NCBI RefSeq assembly: GCF_001039355.2
Contig: NW_019773710.1
Span: 1 to 57,838, forward strand
DNA length: 57,838 nt
Origin: Lingula anatina
Taxonomy: Eukaryota; Brachiopoda; Lingulata; Lingulida; Lingulidae
Direction: 5' to 3'
Positions 21,222 through 33,961 of the stretch are shown here, one piece after another. Below the pieces are notes generated by a model, which was not told the origin of the DNA, did no database searches, and saw only the letters and a list, made by a program, of their open reading frames with translations. Within the stretch, counting starts at the first letter, position 1; every line of letters starts with the position of its first letter. The position numbers and the translations under genes are program-made.

Positions 21222-22600
21222 CTAAACCAACGGACAGAATGTATTTATCCTGATCTTGGGAGCATCTAATACATCCTGTAGAGAAGCCAGTCCACTAATG
21301 CGCTTGGCGGAGTGTTTGAACCAGTAGTAGATATTTGTCATGAACTCCTGGTAGGTCTTCAAATATGGCACTCCATTGGCTGCTTGGCTAGACACCAGTG
21401 CAAGTTGGTGAGCAATGCAGTGCAGTTGAATGAGCTGTGGATTTATTTCTCTTTTTAGTCTTGTACTGACTCCATTGTGTTTTCCGGTCATAACCTGATG
21501 AGATAAAGATTGAAATTAATTTTTCCATATCAACATCTGATGAACTAACCAATATTTTTGAAAAATTGAAACTATTAATTTATCTCATTATTAAAAAGTT
21601 TCCAAACTATTTAATATTTTAGAATTTTTCATAAATATAACAGACTGACAGTAATAATTATAATCCAGACTAAATAAAATTCATGAATGAAATTTCAAAT
21701 ATTTATTCTATTTATTGTTTCCTTGTAATATATTATATATCCAGTACATTATTTAATTTATTCTATTTATCAACTTCACACCAGTTGTTTTTTATTTATT
21801 GTTTCTTGATAATATTATGCAATACTGACCGATGCACCGTCACTTCCTAGTCCTACTACCTTATCAGGCGGCACTTCAAACTTTGTCAGGAGATTTTTGA
21901 CAGATGTTGCAATGGTGTCTGCTTTCCCATCCAGTATTTCACAATTCTCTAAGAAAATGGTCTCTGGTTTACAGCCTGATGATATCCTCGCATACACACT
22001 CAGTTTTTTTGTACTAGTAATGTCACATGATTCATCACAAAGCACAGAGATATAGTCGGCATCGGCATCTGTCAGCTTTTTTCTCACATCTCGGAGAATC
22101 ACTTCGTATATACTCTCTTGAAAGTCTTTGGTAATAGTGTAGGATTGGCAGCTTTTTGCAATTGGCGCAAGAGCACTGCAGCTTTGCTGTATCAAAAAAT
22201 CAACAAAATCTGGGTACTTGGATGTTGCTATGTCCTGCTTTGCCAAGAAATATATTGTTCGTAGAGCATGGATTATGGCACTGTCGTTCTCACTAAACTG
22301 ATTTCTTACCATTCTCGATAGAGTTGACCTTGAGATTTCATCTTGTACCGACTGGCGATGGTCAGCTGCTGAAGCATGCCGCTCCAAAGTCGTGGTTCTG
22401 AAGTTGCTACAGCCTTCGGTAAAAACGTTCTTTTTTTGGCTTTTTACACATAGTGTGCAAAACATATGGTTGTCTTTGTGTTCTAGCCATGTCCATTTAG
22501 ATTTCCAAGCTTCATTGAACACTCGTTTGACACGTTTTCGAGGCAAACAAGCAGCCGACTGGTCACGAGGTTCAGTTTCACTGTCACTTTGCTCCGCCAT
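21222..22600 (-). pseudogene. hAT transposase, N-terminal and catalytic part (2 exons)
   Basis: Exon 1 (22600-21830) starts at MAEQSDSE; an upstream in-frame ATG exists, but this start suits the family better. It contains a BED/TTF-type zinc finger (CTLC ... H-x5-H near residues 48-85) and the first catalytic aspartate region (VLCDESCDITSTKKLSVYAR). It ends at a gtcagt donor. Exon 2 (21494 to 21222) follows an acceptor tctcatcag and restores the classic VGLGSDGASVMTGKHNGV junction, then HCIAHQLALVSS. The frame stops at 21222, where the inversion begins. It resembles the hAT lineage related to ZNF862/KIAA-type domesticated genes. The intron of about 335 bases is AT-rich. Confidence 0.8.
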
Positions 22601-23391
22601 GTGCGAGGAGGAAAATTGCGATGAATGCAAAAAGAAGCATGATTCGCTGAATTCGCATGCGTTGCTAAGCGCTATAACTGAAAGGTGCGATGTGATTGGC
22701 TGTTGAGTCCCACTCAGTTTCAGGTGATATTGCGCACTCACTGAACGATTTTTACTTTGTTAAACTGTTTGGATCATTCCTGATTTTTATTAAATTTGAA
22801 TATATACGTATTTTTCTGATTTCCTGGTCGCAAAGGTGATGCTATTTATGCGACAATGGCCTCATGTTTGGTCGCACTACGATCGTTTTTTATGAGACAA
22901 TAATGAAATTTATGGGTCAAATGTCGCAAAGTCGCGCCGTTTCTGTATCGCTGAATAATAGTGATAATAATATATTTATTACAAGGCTTAATTCCAAATC
23001 TGTTCAGGAGACTTTACAATGCATACAATTATGTGCGGAACATATACATTAACAGTTTGACACCTGGTCATTACATCTGTGTTGACGGTCTCACCTCCCT
23101 GGAGAGGACACGAGGGATCATGTGTCCAGTCACAGACTTTTAAGCACATAATATTCCTATTATAGTGAATGATTTTCTGTAGCAATTGAAATGTAACTTG
23201 ACTTAAAACTTATTTATTCATTATTCAGAAAATAAATACTTTGGGTTATTTATATTTGGATTATAGGAAATGATATGCTTAATGTCATCAGAAAACTGTT
23301 TACAAAAGGCAGACTTTTATACATACCTAACTATCTTCATTTTGGTTATATGTGGTAAAGCACTGTCACTGTTTATGTCCTTTATTTGTAG

Positions 23392-23691
23392 TCTGCAAAG
23401 CCAATCTCTGTGAAGATGTCAACGAGGAGCAGCTGGAAAAAGCCATGAACTTCAGATCCTTGCCTAAAGGAGGCGCCAGCGCAGGGTACTATTCCAAAAA
23501 CACAGAGGCGAAAGATTTAAAAGGATGCGTGTTAAGCTGCTGTCGCAAACCAACTTGTAATGTTGTGTTTTTACACAAGAAGACGTGTTTCCTTATTGAG
23601 TGCAATGCAACAGTCCCAGATGCTTGTGATCCTATGACGACGGATACGCCAGAGTTTGAGTCAAGTTTGATGATACAGTTGCGGTCTGTAG
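23392..23691 (+). CDS. Lone MANSC-domain exon (phase 1-1)
   Basis: A 300-bp exon with acceptor tttatttgtag and donor gtgagt, phase 1 at both ends, as is typical of shuffled extracellular domains. The encoded segment has eight cysteines, with KGCVLSCCRKPTCNVVFLHK and CFLIEC. This is the MANSC (MANEC) pattern found in LRP11, HAI-1 and KIAA0319-type cell-surface proteins. An N-glycosylation site (NAT) follows the sixth cysteine pair. No signal peptide exon, PKD, Kunitz or membrane exon was found within several kilobases on this strand, so the parent gene is unclear. It may be split by the N gaps at 20537 and 27454 or have very long introns. Confidence 0.6.
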
Positions 23692-23699
23692 GTGAGTGA

Positions 23700-25586
23700 A
23701 GTTGGCTGTTTTAATATCTTCTCCCTAGATGGCACTGGGGTAGAGCTAGCAATTTTTTCTCTGAGCCGAACTAACTCTTTTTTTTTTTTTTTTTGTTGCT
23801 TTGTTATCCAAATTAGACTAAAACCAGCCAAATCAAACAAATTTGTTTAGCAGTTTCAAGTTAGCATTTGGTCAAATTGGCGATTGTTAGTGCCGACCCA
23901 GTGGCATATATCTCAATGTGAGCCCAATGGGTAATGGATTATGGCTGTCCGTAAAGGTAACTCTGTTATGTCATAGCCATGCTAATAAGTTTTCAATCTC
24001 TCAAGCTGTAATGAGATACAGAAAATTGAACCATTATGTGAAAAAGGCCTAACTTTGTTACCCCTTCTCTTTAGAAGCAGCAGAGATTTAAGGGTATACT
24101 TGTGGCATATTCTTACTCATAGTTTCTATTTTAGGCAGCCTGATTTGTGTGCTGATTGGATTGCTTTGATAAATGTGGTGTTCTTCACAAATCAGCATAA
24201 TGGATCTCTTTATTTCTACTATTTGAGCGTGTATCTATCTCTCTTAGAAAGCCTGATTGTGGGGTCAAATTGGTTTGTTATCATAGGTGTGGTGTCTCTC
24301 ACAAGATGTTATGGAACTAGTTCATTGATTATTAAAAGTGTAAAGCCCATTTCACAATTGAATGTTATTTATATATTTACAGTGCTAGTACCTGCATTGC
24401 AATTGTTTTGAGAGATTGGCAACTAATTGCAATTGTTTTGAGAGATTGGCAACTAAATATTGTAGCCTGGTCATTACTCAGGTTACTAGTACTAGTAAGA
24501 GAGTCACTAAATGAATCCATCCAATATTTTTCCATAAATATAGCTTTATATCCTGTTAGGACAAGTCAGAATGCTGAGTACTTATCTGATAAATTCACTG
24601 CATAATGTAAAAAAAAATAGAATATTGAAGGGGGAGGCAAATCTGACTTGCAACTGATTTTTTTTTCTCAGCATGAACTGAGCAACGTGTTAAACACATA
24701 CTGCTATCTGTTCAATAAATCGTTTCCATAAAGCAATTCCCAGCCTCTGAATTGCCAGACAACGCAAATGTCAGGCACTGCAATTGCTGGCCAGGGAATT
24801 TGCTTTTTATAACAGCTTGGGAGGTGCAGCATCAAACAGTGAATGTGTACCAGTATCTGTGTAGTGATCGCAACATTGAACAGTGAATATGTACATGTAG
24901 TTGTATAGTGATGGCAGTATCAACCACTCAGTAAATACTAGTATATGTACCAGTATAGAGATCACAGCATTGAACAGTAAATATGTACTAGTGCTAGTAA
25001 CTGTATAGTGCTCACTGAAATATAAGATCTTTTATTCTTTTGGTATCCGATTTCAAACAAGTTTGTACATAATACCGATTTCAAACAAGTATGTGAGGTA
25101 CAAGTGTATATCACTACCTACTTGTGGGTATTTACTTTTGTATTGTGGCTTACAAGTCACAGCATTGAGCAATATCAATGCATTGAAAGGAAACAGTTTT
25201 TTTCTCAAATGCAGTTTGTCATACTAGACACACTGTTCCCAGAGAGCCATCCAGCTGTCATTGGGCTGTAAATTAGCTTCCAAAGACAACAGGACAGCTT
25301 ACAATACATATTTTTTTGGGGGGTTTGTTGGTTGGGCTTGCTTGGATTGGATTCTCTCTGAATCACACTTTCACATCTTGGACTTTCTGTACCCCAAATC
25401 CTGGAGAAACCCCCACCTACTAATAAAATAGATGATCTAAAATAGAATGTAAATTCCTGTCCAGACATTTGCGTTTTGTGATCTAATGGGAGTTTCAGCG
25501 CAGAACCCATCAGAACTATGAAAATATCGATGCTATCCAAATAAAAGTCCACTTAGACTTGTTAATGTTTTAGCTGTTGTTTTAGA
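23700..25586. other. No gene seen; several small tandem repeats
   Basis: A 29-base unit (aattgttttgagagattggc...) is repeated twice at 24397-24456. A diffuse array of about 60-base units (cagtgaatatgtac, gtatagtgatcgca variants) spans about 24835-25015. ATACCGATTTCAAACAAGT-like pairs lie at about 25045-25095. Open frames here are short and not protein-like. Confidence 0.6.
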
Positions 25587-25932
25587 TTAAAGGGATAATA
25601 ACTCTTTGTTTCGGCCAAAAAATGAATTTTCCTGGAGTAAACAACAATTTTCCCATACTTACCAATGGTTAATGAATCCATTTTTACATTCAAAGTTAGT
25701 CCCTGGTTTTTTTCTAAAAAGTTTGGTTTTTTGTTAAAATCTCTTAAGAGAATTTAACAGAGTATAGCCATCAATGTAGGTCATGTGATCTAAAGACAAG
25801 CTCAGATATCAGAAAAAATAGCTATAACTGCCGTTTTTGTGGTAAAACAGAATATATTATATTTCTGTGAGTTGTTCACAATGTTTTTATTGTGAAATAT
25901 AGATCTCATACGAAGAGTTATTATCCCTTTAA
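25587..25932. mobile_element. MITE, TTAAAGGGATAATAACTC family, copy 2
   Basis: Complete copy with both ends (TTAAAGGGATAATAACTC and TTATTATCCCTTTAA), about 346 bases, closely similar to 13167-13512. Confidence 0.85.
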
Positions 25933-26721
25933 TTTTGCATTATCTATATAGATTTTACCTTCACGTTAGTTAAATTTTGATATGGTTTAAGTGAGTTGTA
26001 GTTCTGGTATTGATAGTGACAAGTGAACTGAAAAGTTTGAGGAGCAGTAAGAAAGGGGAGGTAATTAAGGCCTAGGTGGTTGGTTTTTTGTAAGCTCAGG
26101 GGAGCCGCAGTATTGAGCTATGCAGATAATAATAGGTACTAGTATAAGACCTGATACTGTTAAGTTATTCTTTGGGTGAAGTATGGGCTTAACGTTCACT
26201 AAAATGGAGCAAATTTATTATCGAAAAGTTAAAACCTATTTTCGATTTATGTTTTATTTTTGTTTAACACATGTAAAATGTGTTCATTTTTGTGTAATTT
26301 TTTTTAGTAATTTTATTAATGGGATTTCAATTAAATGCCCACTCCCCTTTAAAAATGGAAACTTCCGCTTTCTCAACCAGGGGTTAATTGTATTATTTCC
26401 CAATGACCATCAAATTTTATTACTCTTAGTAGTTTGCTGAGTGATCTCCATGTCACACAGTAGAGTTTGATGGGTGACTATCAGATTATATTGGATTTTT
26501 TCCCTCTATAGAGGAAAGCATTAAACAGTCCACAAAGCACTGTAATTGTATATTGTGTAACCAAATTAACTTCTGAGTAAAATCAATGATGTCTACAATG
26601 ATAGATGTAAAACTCAGGCAAGGAGAAGGTAAAACATTTCACCTGAGGATGAAAATGGAACTTGAGCCAGCGTACAACAAAGGGCTCTTTCACAATAAAA
26701 CTATTGTTTTACATATATCGA

Positions 26722-26936
26722 TCCAAGTCTGCGGGGACTCTTGTTGAATGCAATCAGATTCACAGATTTACATGCAGCCTCCTGGTTTTGAGTAGAATAT
26801 ATGTGCAGAAAAGCTAATGGTTATACAAGTGTGCTGGAAACGAGATGTGTTAATCTGATTGCATTCAGCTAGCACCCCCACAGAGTTGGATCGATCTAGA
26901 TGTAGTGCGATGGTTTCATTGGGAATCAGCCCTAAT
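26722..26936. repeat. Inverted-repeat MITE (GTGGGGACTC family), copy 3
   Basis: Arms GGGGACTCTTGTTGAATGCA and TGCATTCAGCTAGCACCCCC, with GAGTTGGATCGATCTAGATG and TTTCATTGGGAATCAGCCCT outside. About 215 bases. Confidence 0.6.
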
Positions 26937-27127
26937 ATAAGTTTGCTTTAAGAGAACAGAACTAGTACATTACAATGCTTTTTCCTGGGTAATCGATTAC
27001 CAACTTAGATAAACTAAAAGGATTTACACTTGATGTTGGAGAGAGCATATTTCAGAACAAAAGAGGGTTTGTGCTATGTTGTATACAAAGAGTAGAAGAT
27101 GAGAAACACTTCCTCGTGGAATGACCC

Positions 27128-27250
27128 AGGGGTGGATCCAGAGATATTTTCTGTCAGTCTTCCAAATTATCTTTGTTGATCCATCCTCTATTTTGACCAT
27201 CTTCTGACAGAAAAAAAATTAGATACCCCTAAATAAATTTGAAAAATTAT
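27128..27250 (+). repeat. Fragment of a CAGGGGTGGATCCAG repeat, forward copy
   Basis: Starts CAGGGGTGGATCCAGAGATA and matches the reverse copy at 9880-9995. A hAT-like terminus; the far end is not clear. Confidence 0.5.
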
Positions 27251-27930
27251 GACCATCTTCTGCCTGTGACCTGCATGTCACATTACCAAAGAAACAATGA
27301 TAAACTCTTCTACATCACTCTGGCAGACAGTGTTGGTGAATTTTCTCTCCAGGACCTACTGATTTGTCCTCTGAGATCGCTGTAAAATAGGGGCTCTAAA
27401 TCAGTAGGCAGGATCACACAAACTGCCACACAGAGGGAAGTCACTCCTCACCGNATAATGGAAAATGTATAAGTTCACCCAAAATGTAGGATGGTAAGGA
27501 TTCGTAGTAAGTTGACCTACTTTCTCGGTGCATCAGCTGCGCATTTTTGAGGTCAGCGCCTCGAAACTCATTCTACTATAAAAAACGTAAACAAATGTAG
27601 CACGTGACCTGTAAAACAGCTGTTGCACTGAAACGTTTAGGCTTGTTGTAGCTGAGCGAAGTATGTAACCTCATACATTGTGCGTGCTGAAGCATACCTG
27701 AAATATGCACTGTAGCAGTAAGACTCAGTATTCCAGATTTGCTCATTTTCCGCATCAATGCAACAGAAAAGCGCAAAGTATTTATAAGTTCTTTTACTTA
27801 GTAAATATCGATGCAAAAGCACTGAAATTTAAGCTTTAAAATATCAGTCACAACATGATTACAAAATAGTTAATATTAATTCCCCTTTTTTTCAAAATCA
27901 CTAACATAATTCTCCCATTATTTATTGCAG

Positions 27931-30900
27931 ATCGACTTCGGCCTGATGTTTGACGTCGACGGCGTGATAGCTCGCGGCTCGGCCATCCTCGAGGCAGCTA
28001 AGAAAATGATGAAGCTGTTGTACGACGCTAACGGTCATATGATTGTCCCAACCACCTTTGTGACAAACTCTTGCAGTCCCAGAGCCGACAAAGCAAAGTC
28101 CTTGTCTGAGGGATTGGGTGTTACAGTAAGCATTAATTTATTCGTAATTATTAATTTAAACCTTATAAACTAGCGACGTAAAAATGTAATTTGATAATTT
28201 CGAGCAACATTTATTTTTATCCAGTTCTCCTAGTCGTCATGCTTTGCCTGCATGATTTTGGAAGGTCATATTGGCCTCACTATTTGAACTGCCCGAGATC
28301 AAACAGTTTACATAAAGCAGGTTTGATCCAGTCTTCACTATCTTATGCAAAGTCCGTGCGACCTTTTACCACGTTACCTCCATATACTTCGAAACTTGTG
28401 CAAAATCCTATACAAAGCGGCATGTTTCTAGCGTTAAGCTCTGCAATAAGTCGTTGTCGTATACAGGCCTTCCCAACTACCAGACTCGGCACCTACGGGT
28501 CCAGTATAAACCGGTTTATCAGACCACACTACCCGTTTTCAAGGTGTGTGTCAGATCGCTTTACAGAGTATCAGCCACCACACCGATTTTGCCTGGTGCG
28601 CGATGTGATAGCAATGATCCTAAGCGGGGTTGGAAAGTAGTGCATCTCATCTAGATTCATGCGCTGCTGCAATTTTCTCTGTTTATGCTCAAATCTGACA
28701 GTACCGCAATTTTTAACATAAAATTTAGGTTCGGACATAGCCATTGATGTTTTGTAAATAAGAACTTGCAAACTTATTTATTAATTTAGAAAAGTATACC
28801 TAATTTTGATAGCAGAAGCATTTTCTGTCGGGGGTTAAATATTTTTGTGACTACCGGGATGGACGAGATTGAGGGCAGGGGTAATCCTAGAGAGGGGTGA
28901 GAAACGTCCATTGTTCTCGTCAGCGAGGCTGTCCTTTTTCAGGGTTTGTACGCACGGACAGAAAACTTAAGTATTGTGGGAACGTTACTAATGAAGCCAC
29001 TGGTAGTACTAGTAAATATCAGCCTGTAGTCTTGAACAAGCGCCTCGATGACGAGTGAACAGTTGTCAAAAACAAAAGACCCAGGTGTGGTAGTTCAACT
29101 ACTGTTGATGCTCCTCAAGGTCACAAAACAATAACCGGTACTGACGGCTAGGCTCGTCTTAATCATATAAGTAGCGCGTTTCCACCCCCTGATTGAGGGA
29201 GTCGTCTGTTGTATTCATGCGACTCCTACTTGACGAAAACGAGGCGCGATACCCGGATGACAGGTAGGCTTACAGAATTTGTGATAGAGTATGATACTCT
29301 TTTATGCGATCTGACACACACCTTGAAAACGGGTAGTGTGGTCAGATATACCGGTTTATTCTAGACCCGTAGGTGCCGAGTCTGGTAGTTGGGAAGGCCT
29401 GGTATATATCAAATGAAAATGACCGAATCAGCTACATGTTCCTTACGCGCTCTTTGTTGCGTCGTTTCAGGTCGTTCCCGAGCAGATCATAAACGCCCAG
29501 GCCCCACTGTCCATGTTCAAAGAATGGCACGACAAACATATACTGTTCCTGGGTCAGGGACCCCTCCGAGAGCAAGCTAAAGAGTATCCTTTTACACTTC
29601 ATACGATGTCAGTCTAACTTTGATTATTTCCCCTGGTCTACTTAGTTTACCGTGGTAGGAAAGGCAAATTATGAGAGAGTTCAGTCAACTTGGTCAGATA
29701 GTACAACCCTTTTTAGGCTTTTTATACCAGTAGTCACGATGTCTAGCCAATGACCAGCGTTGTCTGTAATTATTTTACTCAGGTAGTGATAATCTTTCAA
29801 AATTTGGATTTTGTCAGAAGTGACAAAATATTTTGACTGACAGTAATATATACGCTCAGGCTGTCAAAATTAAGTTTATACCAGCCAAGATATACCCAGT
29901 GTAGCAGTAAGTTTAGTAGATAATTAATAATTAATATCAGCTGCCCGATTTGTTACATAAGAAATTATGGCCTCAAACTAGATCACGGGGGTTAATAACA
30001 TCAGCCCCCTTTATGCAACCTGAATTATTTTTAGGATAATGGAAACATTGACATAAGGAAGCGGGTCAGTAAATGTCAATAAACAACTCGAACAGTTTGA
30101 CCCTGGGTCAAGGACGTGATCAGTTCTAAGATTATATCAGAAATTAAGGTACAAGTCCAAATGTGGAGTGCGAAAGCGCTAGTAGGCCTAAATATAACTT
30201 TTAGTTTGACATTTAGAGATGTCAAAATTTATGCCAACATTCTATCAAAAGGAAAGGGTATCAACCTTTTGTTTGTGCGGAGTTTTTCTGGAGTATACAT
30301 TGGCGTTTTATCAATTACGTAGGGTGTTATGGTGCCTGGGACACACCCTGAGTTCTGAGGCGTTCACGTTGACTTTATTTTCCCTCCACCCCCACCCCCA
30401 ATCACCCTGAGTTGAAGCATATTGTCAGTGGCCCATATCGACCCATCAGTGAACACACGCCCTCCGTTCCTTGCAGCATTGGATAGAGAAATGTAGCTGC
30501 TGGGGTTGTAGATAAGTAAACGAACTGCATTTGGAATCCAAAACTCAGGGTGCTTGAAGACAGTGCAATGACCGTTGTTGTTGACTAAACTTTTAGCAGT
30601 TTGAAGCTTATCTGAAAATGAGTGCATGCGATTGAAAAGTCTCCGGTCATATTATTTGAAGGTTATTTTTAGTACTTTAATTCAATATTGACACAACGGG
30701 GTCACATCTTAAAGTGTTTGAGAACTTTTACAGAACCCGTAACCCATGTGCTTCATCTAAATATTTATTTGCAGGTTCACTTTTTATACATAAACAGCTG
30801 GTCACATTATTTTTATTTAATGTCTACGAACATGTCATACATAGTTACTTATTCGTGTGCATAACTAATTGCAACCAAAACAGTTGCTTTATATTAATTA

Positions 30901-33115
30901 AAATTCTGTGGCAAACATTTCCTTAACTCAGTGACTAGATTGGGTTTTACAAATGTCTGCACAATGGACGATGTTTGCGAGGCTTATCCACTTTTGGACG
31001 TGGTCAACCACGAAAACAGAAAAAGAATAGTAAGTAATCTTATTATTTTCCCCTTAGGCTATAGTTTCCTATAGTTGTTTTCGTTATTGCCGCGCTGCAG
31101 ATATTTTCCAACTGTAATAAATCGCGAAACAACACTAGCGTTATACAAAGATGAAGCTTAGTATTATTTTTATTTCAGTAATCTTATATCTGTTCGTAAT
31201 GTTTCGCGTCATAAATTTCAATCACTCACATCCGGAAAATTGACATAAAAACGCTCTAAAACACGTTACGATGGCATCACAGTATTTAACGGTCACTTAA
31301 CATCATCCATGGCAAGAGAACACATTTGTTAATTTCAGAAATCTTATTTGCGGGCGTGATATTCAATATCTCATTCAATATAATAAAATCTCATTTTCCA
31401 GGCCAGAGAACATCCTTCGGGAAAAACGTTTCCAAGAGTCGAGGCTATGGTGATCATAGGTGAGCCAGACCGTTGGGACTGCCACCTTCAGCTTCTCATC
31501 GACCTCTTGATCACCGACGGTATGCCAACGCAGCCACCAAAAGCGTTCCCCGAGCACAATCTTCCTATCCTAGCCTGCAACATGGACCTAGTTTTTATGG
31601 CGGAGGCCTGCATGCCTCGCTACGGCAATGGCGCGTTCCTGATCTGTCTGGAAGCTTTATACAAGGTACGGACGATTGTTTTTATTGTCTAATTTCTTAG
31701 GAAGGGACGGGTGGGAAAAAAGCAAGTATCTTTCTATTTGTTTTTTTTTTCTACCCCAACTCTTCCTAACAAACGTTTGTCTACACCCACTGGAAAAAAA
31801 TACATAAATAGGAGGAGAAAATGAAGTAAAGGAGAAAACGTGCGAAAATAATAATTTGTACACCCGGTCACAAAGTAGGCTTTGTTTGTGATGCGAGGAA
31901 GAAATGAGAGATACTGTTAACCGTTTTGACTTTGGCGTTTAACTTTAAACAAACAAAAACGCGGGGTTAAGGACGCACTTGTATTGGCTTAAACCTTAGT
32001 TATCACTTGGGGGCATAACTTGACTCGTCCTGGGTTGACATTGGAGGCAGTGGGTCAAGTGGTCTAGTTCTTTATACCCTATCGTTCAAGGTTAAGTAAA
32101 TTTCTCAAAGAATTCTTTTCACCGCGTTATGCCTCAATAAGAAGAAAAAAATAGAAAATTACCGTTACGTGTAAGTTATCTGTATCCCTGCATACCTAAG
32201 AGATCCAGTAAGATGACTAAGAACATAGAGGTGAACGATCGGTTCATTTTATATTTCAGAAAATCACCGGCAGTGAGCTGGAATATACCGCACTAATTGG
32301 CAAGCCAAGTGAAATCACCTACCGCCATGCAGAGCACGTGCTAGCAACACTGGCCAAAGATTTGGGCATCAAGAAACCACTTAGGAAATTGTACATGTTT
32401 GGGTAAGTTTTGATATGAGTTAATATGATTTTTGTAATATTATAATATATCTATTTTGTATTTTTGCTTCATTGTAAGTGAATTATTTAACAAGTCTACT
32501 TATGCTGGTATCTACTAATGTAACGTATCCACTCACTCAATATCTCCACCAAGTTATAAGTACTGGATAAATACTGGTAATATGGAGGCACGTCTCTGTC
32601 AGTCTGGCCACACAACCTAACCATCTCTTGTATTGTATTTTTTCAGTGACAACCCTGAAGTTGACATCGTGGGCGCCAGCTTGTACGATAAATACATCAA
32701 ATGTACACACAGGCTTAGCGACACCAGCAGCAGTAGCAGTAGCAGCGAGTCCAGCGACGAGGAGTCAGATCACAGTAACAACAACCACTACCACCACCAC
32801 CACCACCATGACTTGCTTGCTCAGGGGAGCATCGAGGAAGAGGCCATTCCCGTAAAATCCCGAAGAATACCGAAGGGTGTCGAGTTCAGCGAGCAGACGG
32901 CAGACGCGTGCGAGGGCATTCTGGTCGGAACTGGCGTCTACAACCCCACGACCACTGACCTCCGTGATACTACGAAGCCAAGCTACGGCCACAGGGACAT
33001 TGAGAACGACGTCACATTAAAACTCCCCGGCCAGTTCTCGCCCGATGTTTACGAAGGCGTTAAGTTCGTTTTCGAAAAAGAGGGCGTGGCTATTCCAACT
33101 GACATCACGGGTTGA
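27931..33115 (+). CDS. HDHD5: HDHD5 (CECR5) HAD-family protein, six exons, 5' partial
   Basis: Exons 27931-28125, 29471-29583, 30939-31029, 31402-31665, 32260-32402 and 32647-33115 join in frame to 424 residues plus stop. The HAD fold is clear: motif I FDVDGVIARG, a VPTTFVTNSC segment with the motif II position, and motif IV YMFGDNPEVDIVGA. LGFTNV, PRYGNGAFLICLEALY and ILVGTGVYNP match human HDHD5 as I recall it, a mitochondrial HAD hydrolase-like protein of poorly known substrate. Exon 3 uses the acceptor at 30937-30938; the CAG five bases before it would introduce a stop. The last exon carries an insert with a serine run, acidic residues, and an Asn/His tract before VYNP. The N-terminal presequence exon is not seen. 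Intron 1 contains a 0.95-kb inverted-repeat element. Confidence 0.88.
28461..29406. mobile_element. Inverted-repeat element in HDHD5 intron 1
   Basis: Arms 28461-28584 and 29286-29406 are reverse complements (CAGGCCTTCCCAACTACCAG ... GCGATCTGACACACACC). About 0.7 kb of unique sequence lies between them. No transposase-like frame was recognised. The right arm ends about 65 bases before HDHD5 exon 2. Confidence 0.65.
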
Positions 33116-33934
33116 TTGCTACTTCAACAGACGCTCAATTAATTTATGAAATTTTGCCCAACGTTCCGCAACATGTCATTCCGTCATTGGTGAGTGACCG
33201 AGAAGTACTGGACACGATGCAGTGGGTGTGACTAGTGATGAAAACTGACTTCTAATTGGTTGAAAATCAAGGCACACCCTTGATTGACAGATAATTTCCG
33301 ACTGCTCAAACTTGGATGTCGGTTACAAAAGAAAAGTACATCAAATGGGTCCACTGCGGTTGCGGCTGGAAATTGCAAGATGCTGATCTCATTTTGTACG
33401 CCATTTTCACGCACTATTATGATAGCTTTACAGTATTTTATATTATATTTTTGGATTATGACATTGTCTCTGTAATATCTTTACGGAAGTCATAAATCGC
33501 AGTATTTCAATAGCTTTACAGTAGGCCTGTTTCTGAATGTATTATTATTTTTTAAAATTATGACATTGTCTCAGTAAGATTTTGCCGTAGATCGGATACG
33601 ATCTCTGCCCAGGCGGTTTGGTTGTATATGTACGTTCAGTATTGCACTTTAGACTTCGCGCATCTGTAGCACGCCAAAGTTGTTGTGTTTCTTGTATATA
33701 TTTAGACTTAATTATGTCACTTTCAATGGCCTCCATTGTCGCTGGATGACAAAATATTTCTGTGAGGCAGTTACTATAAAATACCTCTTGAGTATATTTT
33801 ATTGAAGGCTTTTCCACATTATTATGTTGAAGCTTATTGCAGAGATTTGTTTAAAATAAGCGTTTACTTGCATTATTAGTAACTTATCCACTGTATATAA
33901 CCTTGTACATGTGTACATTCCTTGTTAATTGTTG

Positions 33935-33940
33935 AATAAA
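33935..33940 (+). terminator. Polyadenylation signal of HDHD5
   Basis: AATAAA in gttgaataaaatataataaa, with a second AATAAA nine bases later, about 820 bases after the stop codon. Confidence 0.55.
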
Positions 33941-33961
33941 ATATAATAAAATGAAGAAAGT

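Larger units (their letters stand above)
20536..22953 (-). mobile_element. hAT-type DNA transposon, internally rearranged
   Basis: Right terminus (read on the minus strand) CAGCGATACAGAAACGG; left terminus, beside the N at 20537, GTGATACAGAAAC. These are short inverted ends typical of hAT. The element holds a two-exon minus-strand transposase 5' part and a plus-strand 3' part, so the 3' end has been inverted. The 8-bp target duplication cannot be read because of the gap. Confidence 0.75.
25933..27900. other. Intergenic stretch without a recognised gene
   Basis: Apart from the repeats at 26722-26936 and 27128-27250 and the N at 27454, no convincing exon is seen. The first, presequence-coding exon of HDHD5 should lie here or further left and may be hidden by the gap. 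Confidence 0.5.

Noticed and set aside
28191-28640. 149-codon plus-strand frame in HDHD5 intron 1
   Set aside because: It runs from unique intron sequence into the arm of an inverted-repeat element, has no recognisable motif and ends at random.
32765-32992. Minus-strand frame with a valine run
   Set aside because: Antisense of the His/Asn repeat in HDHD5 exon 6.
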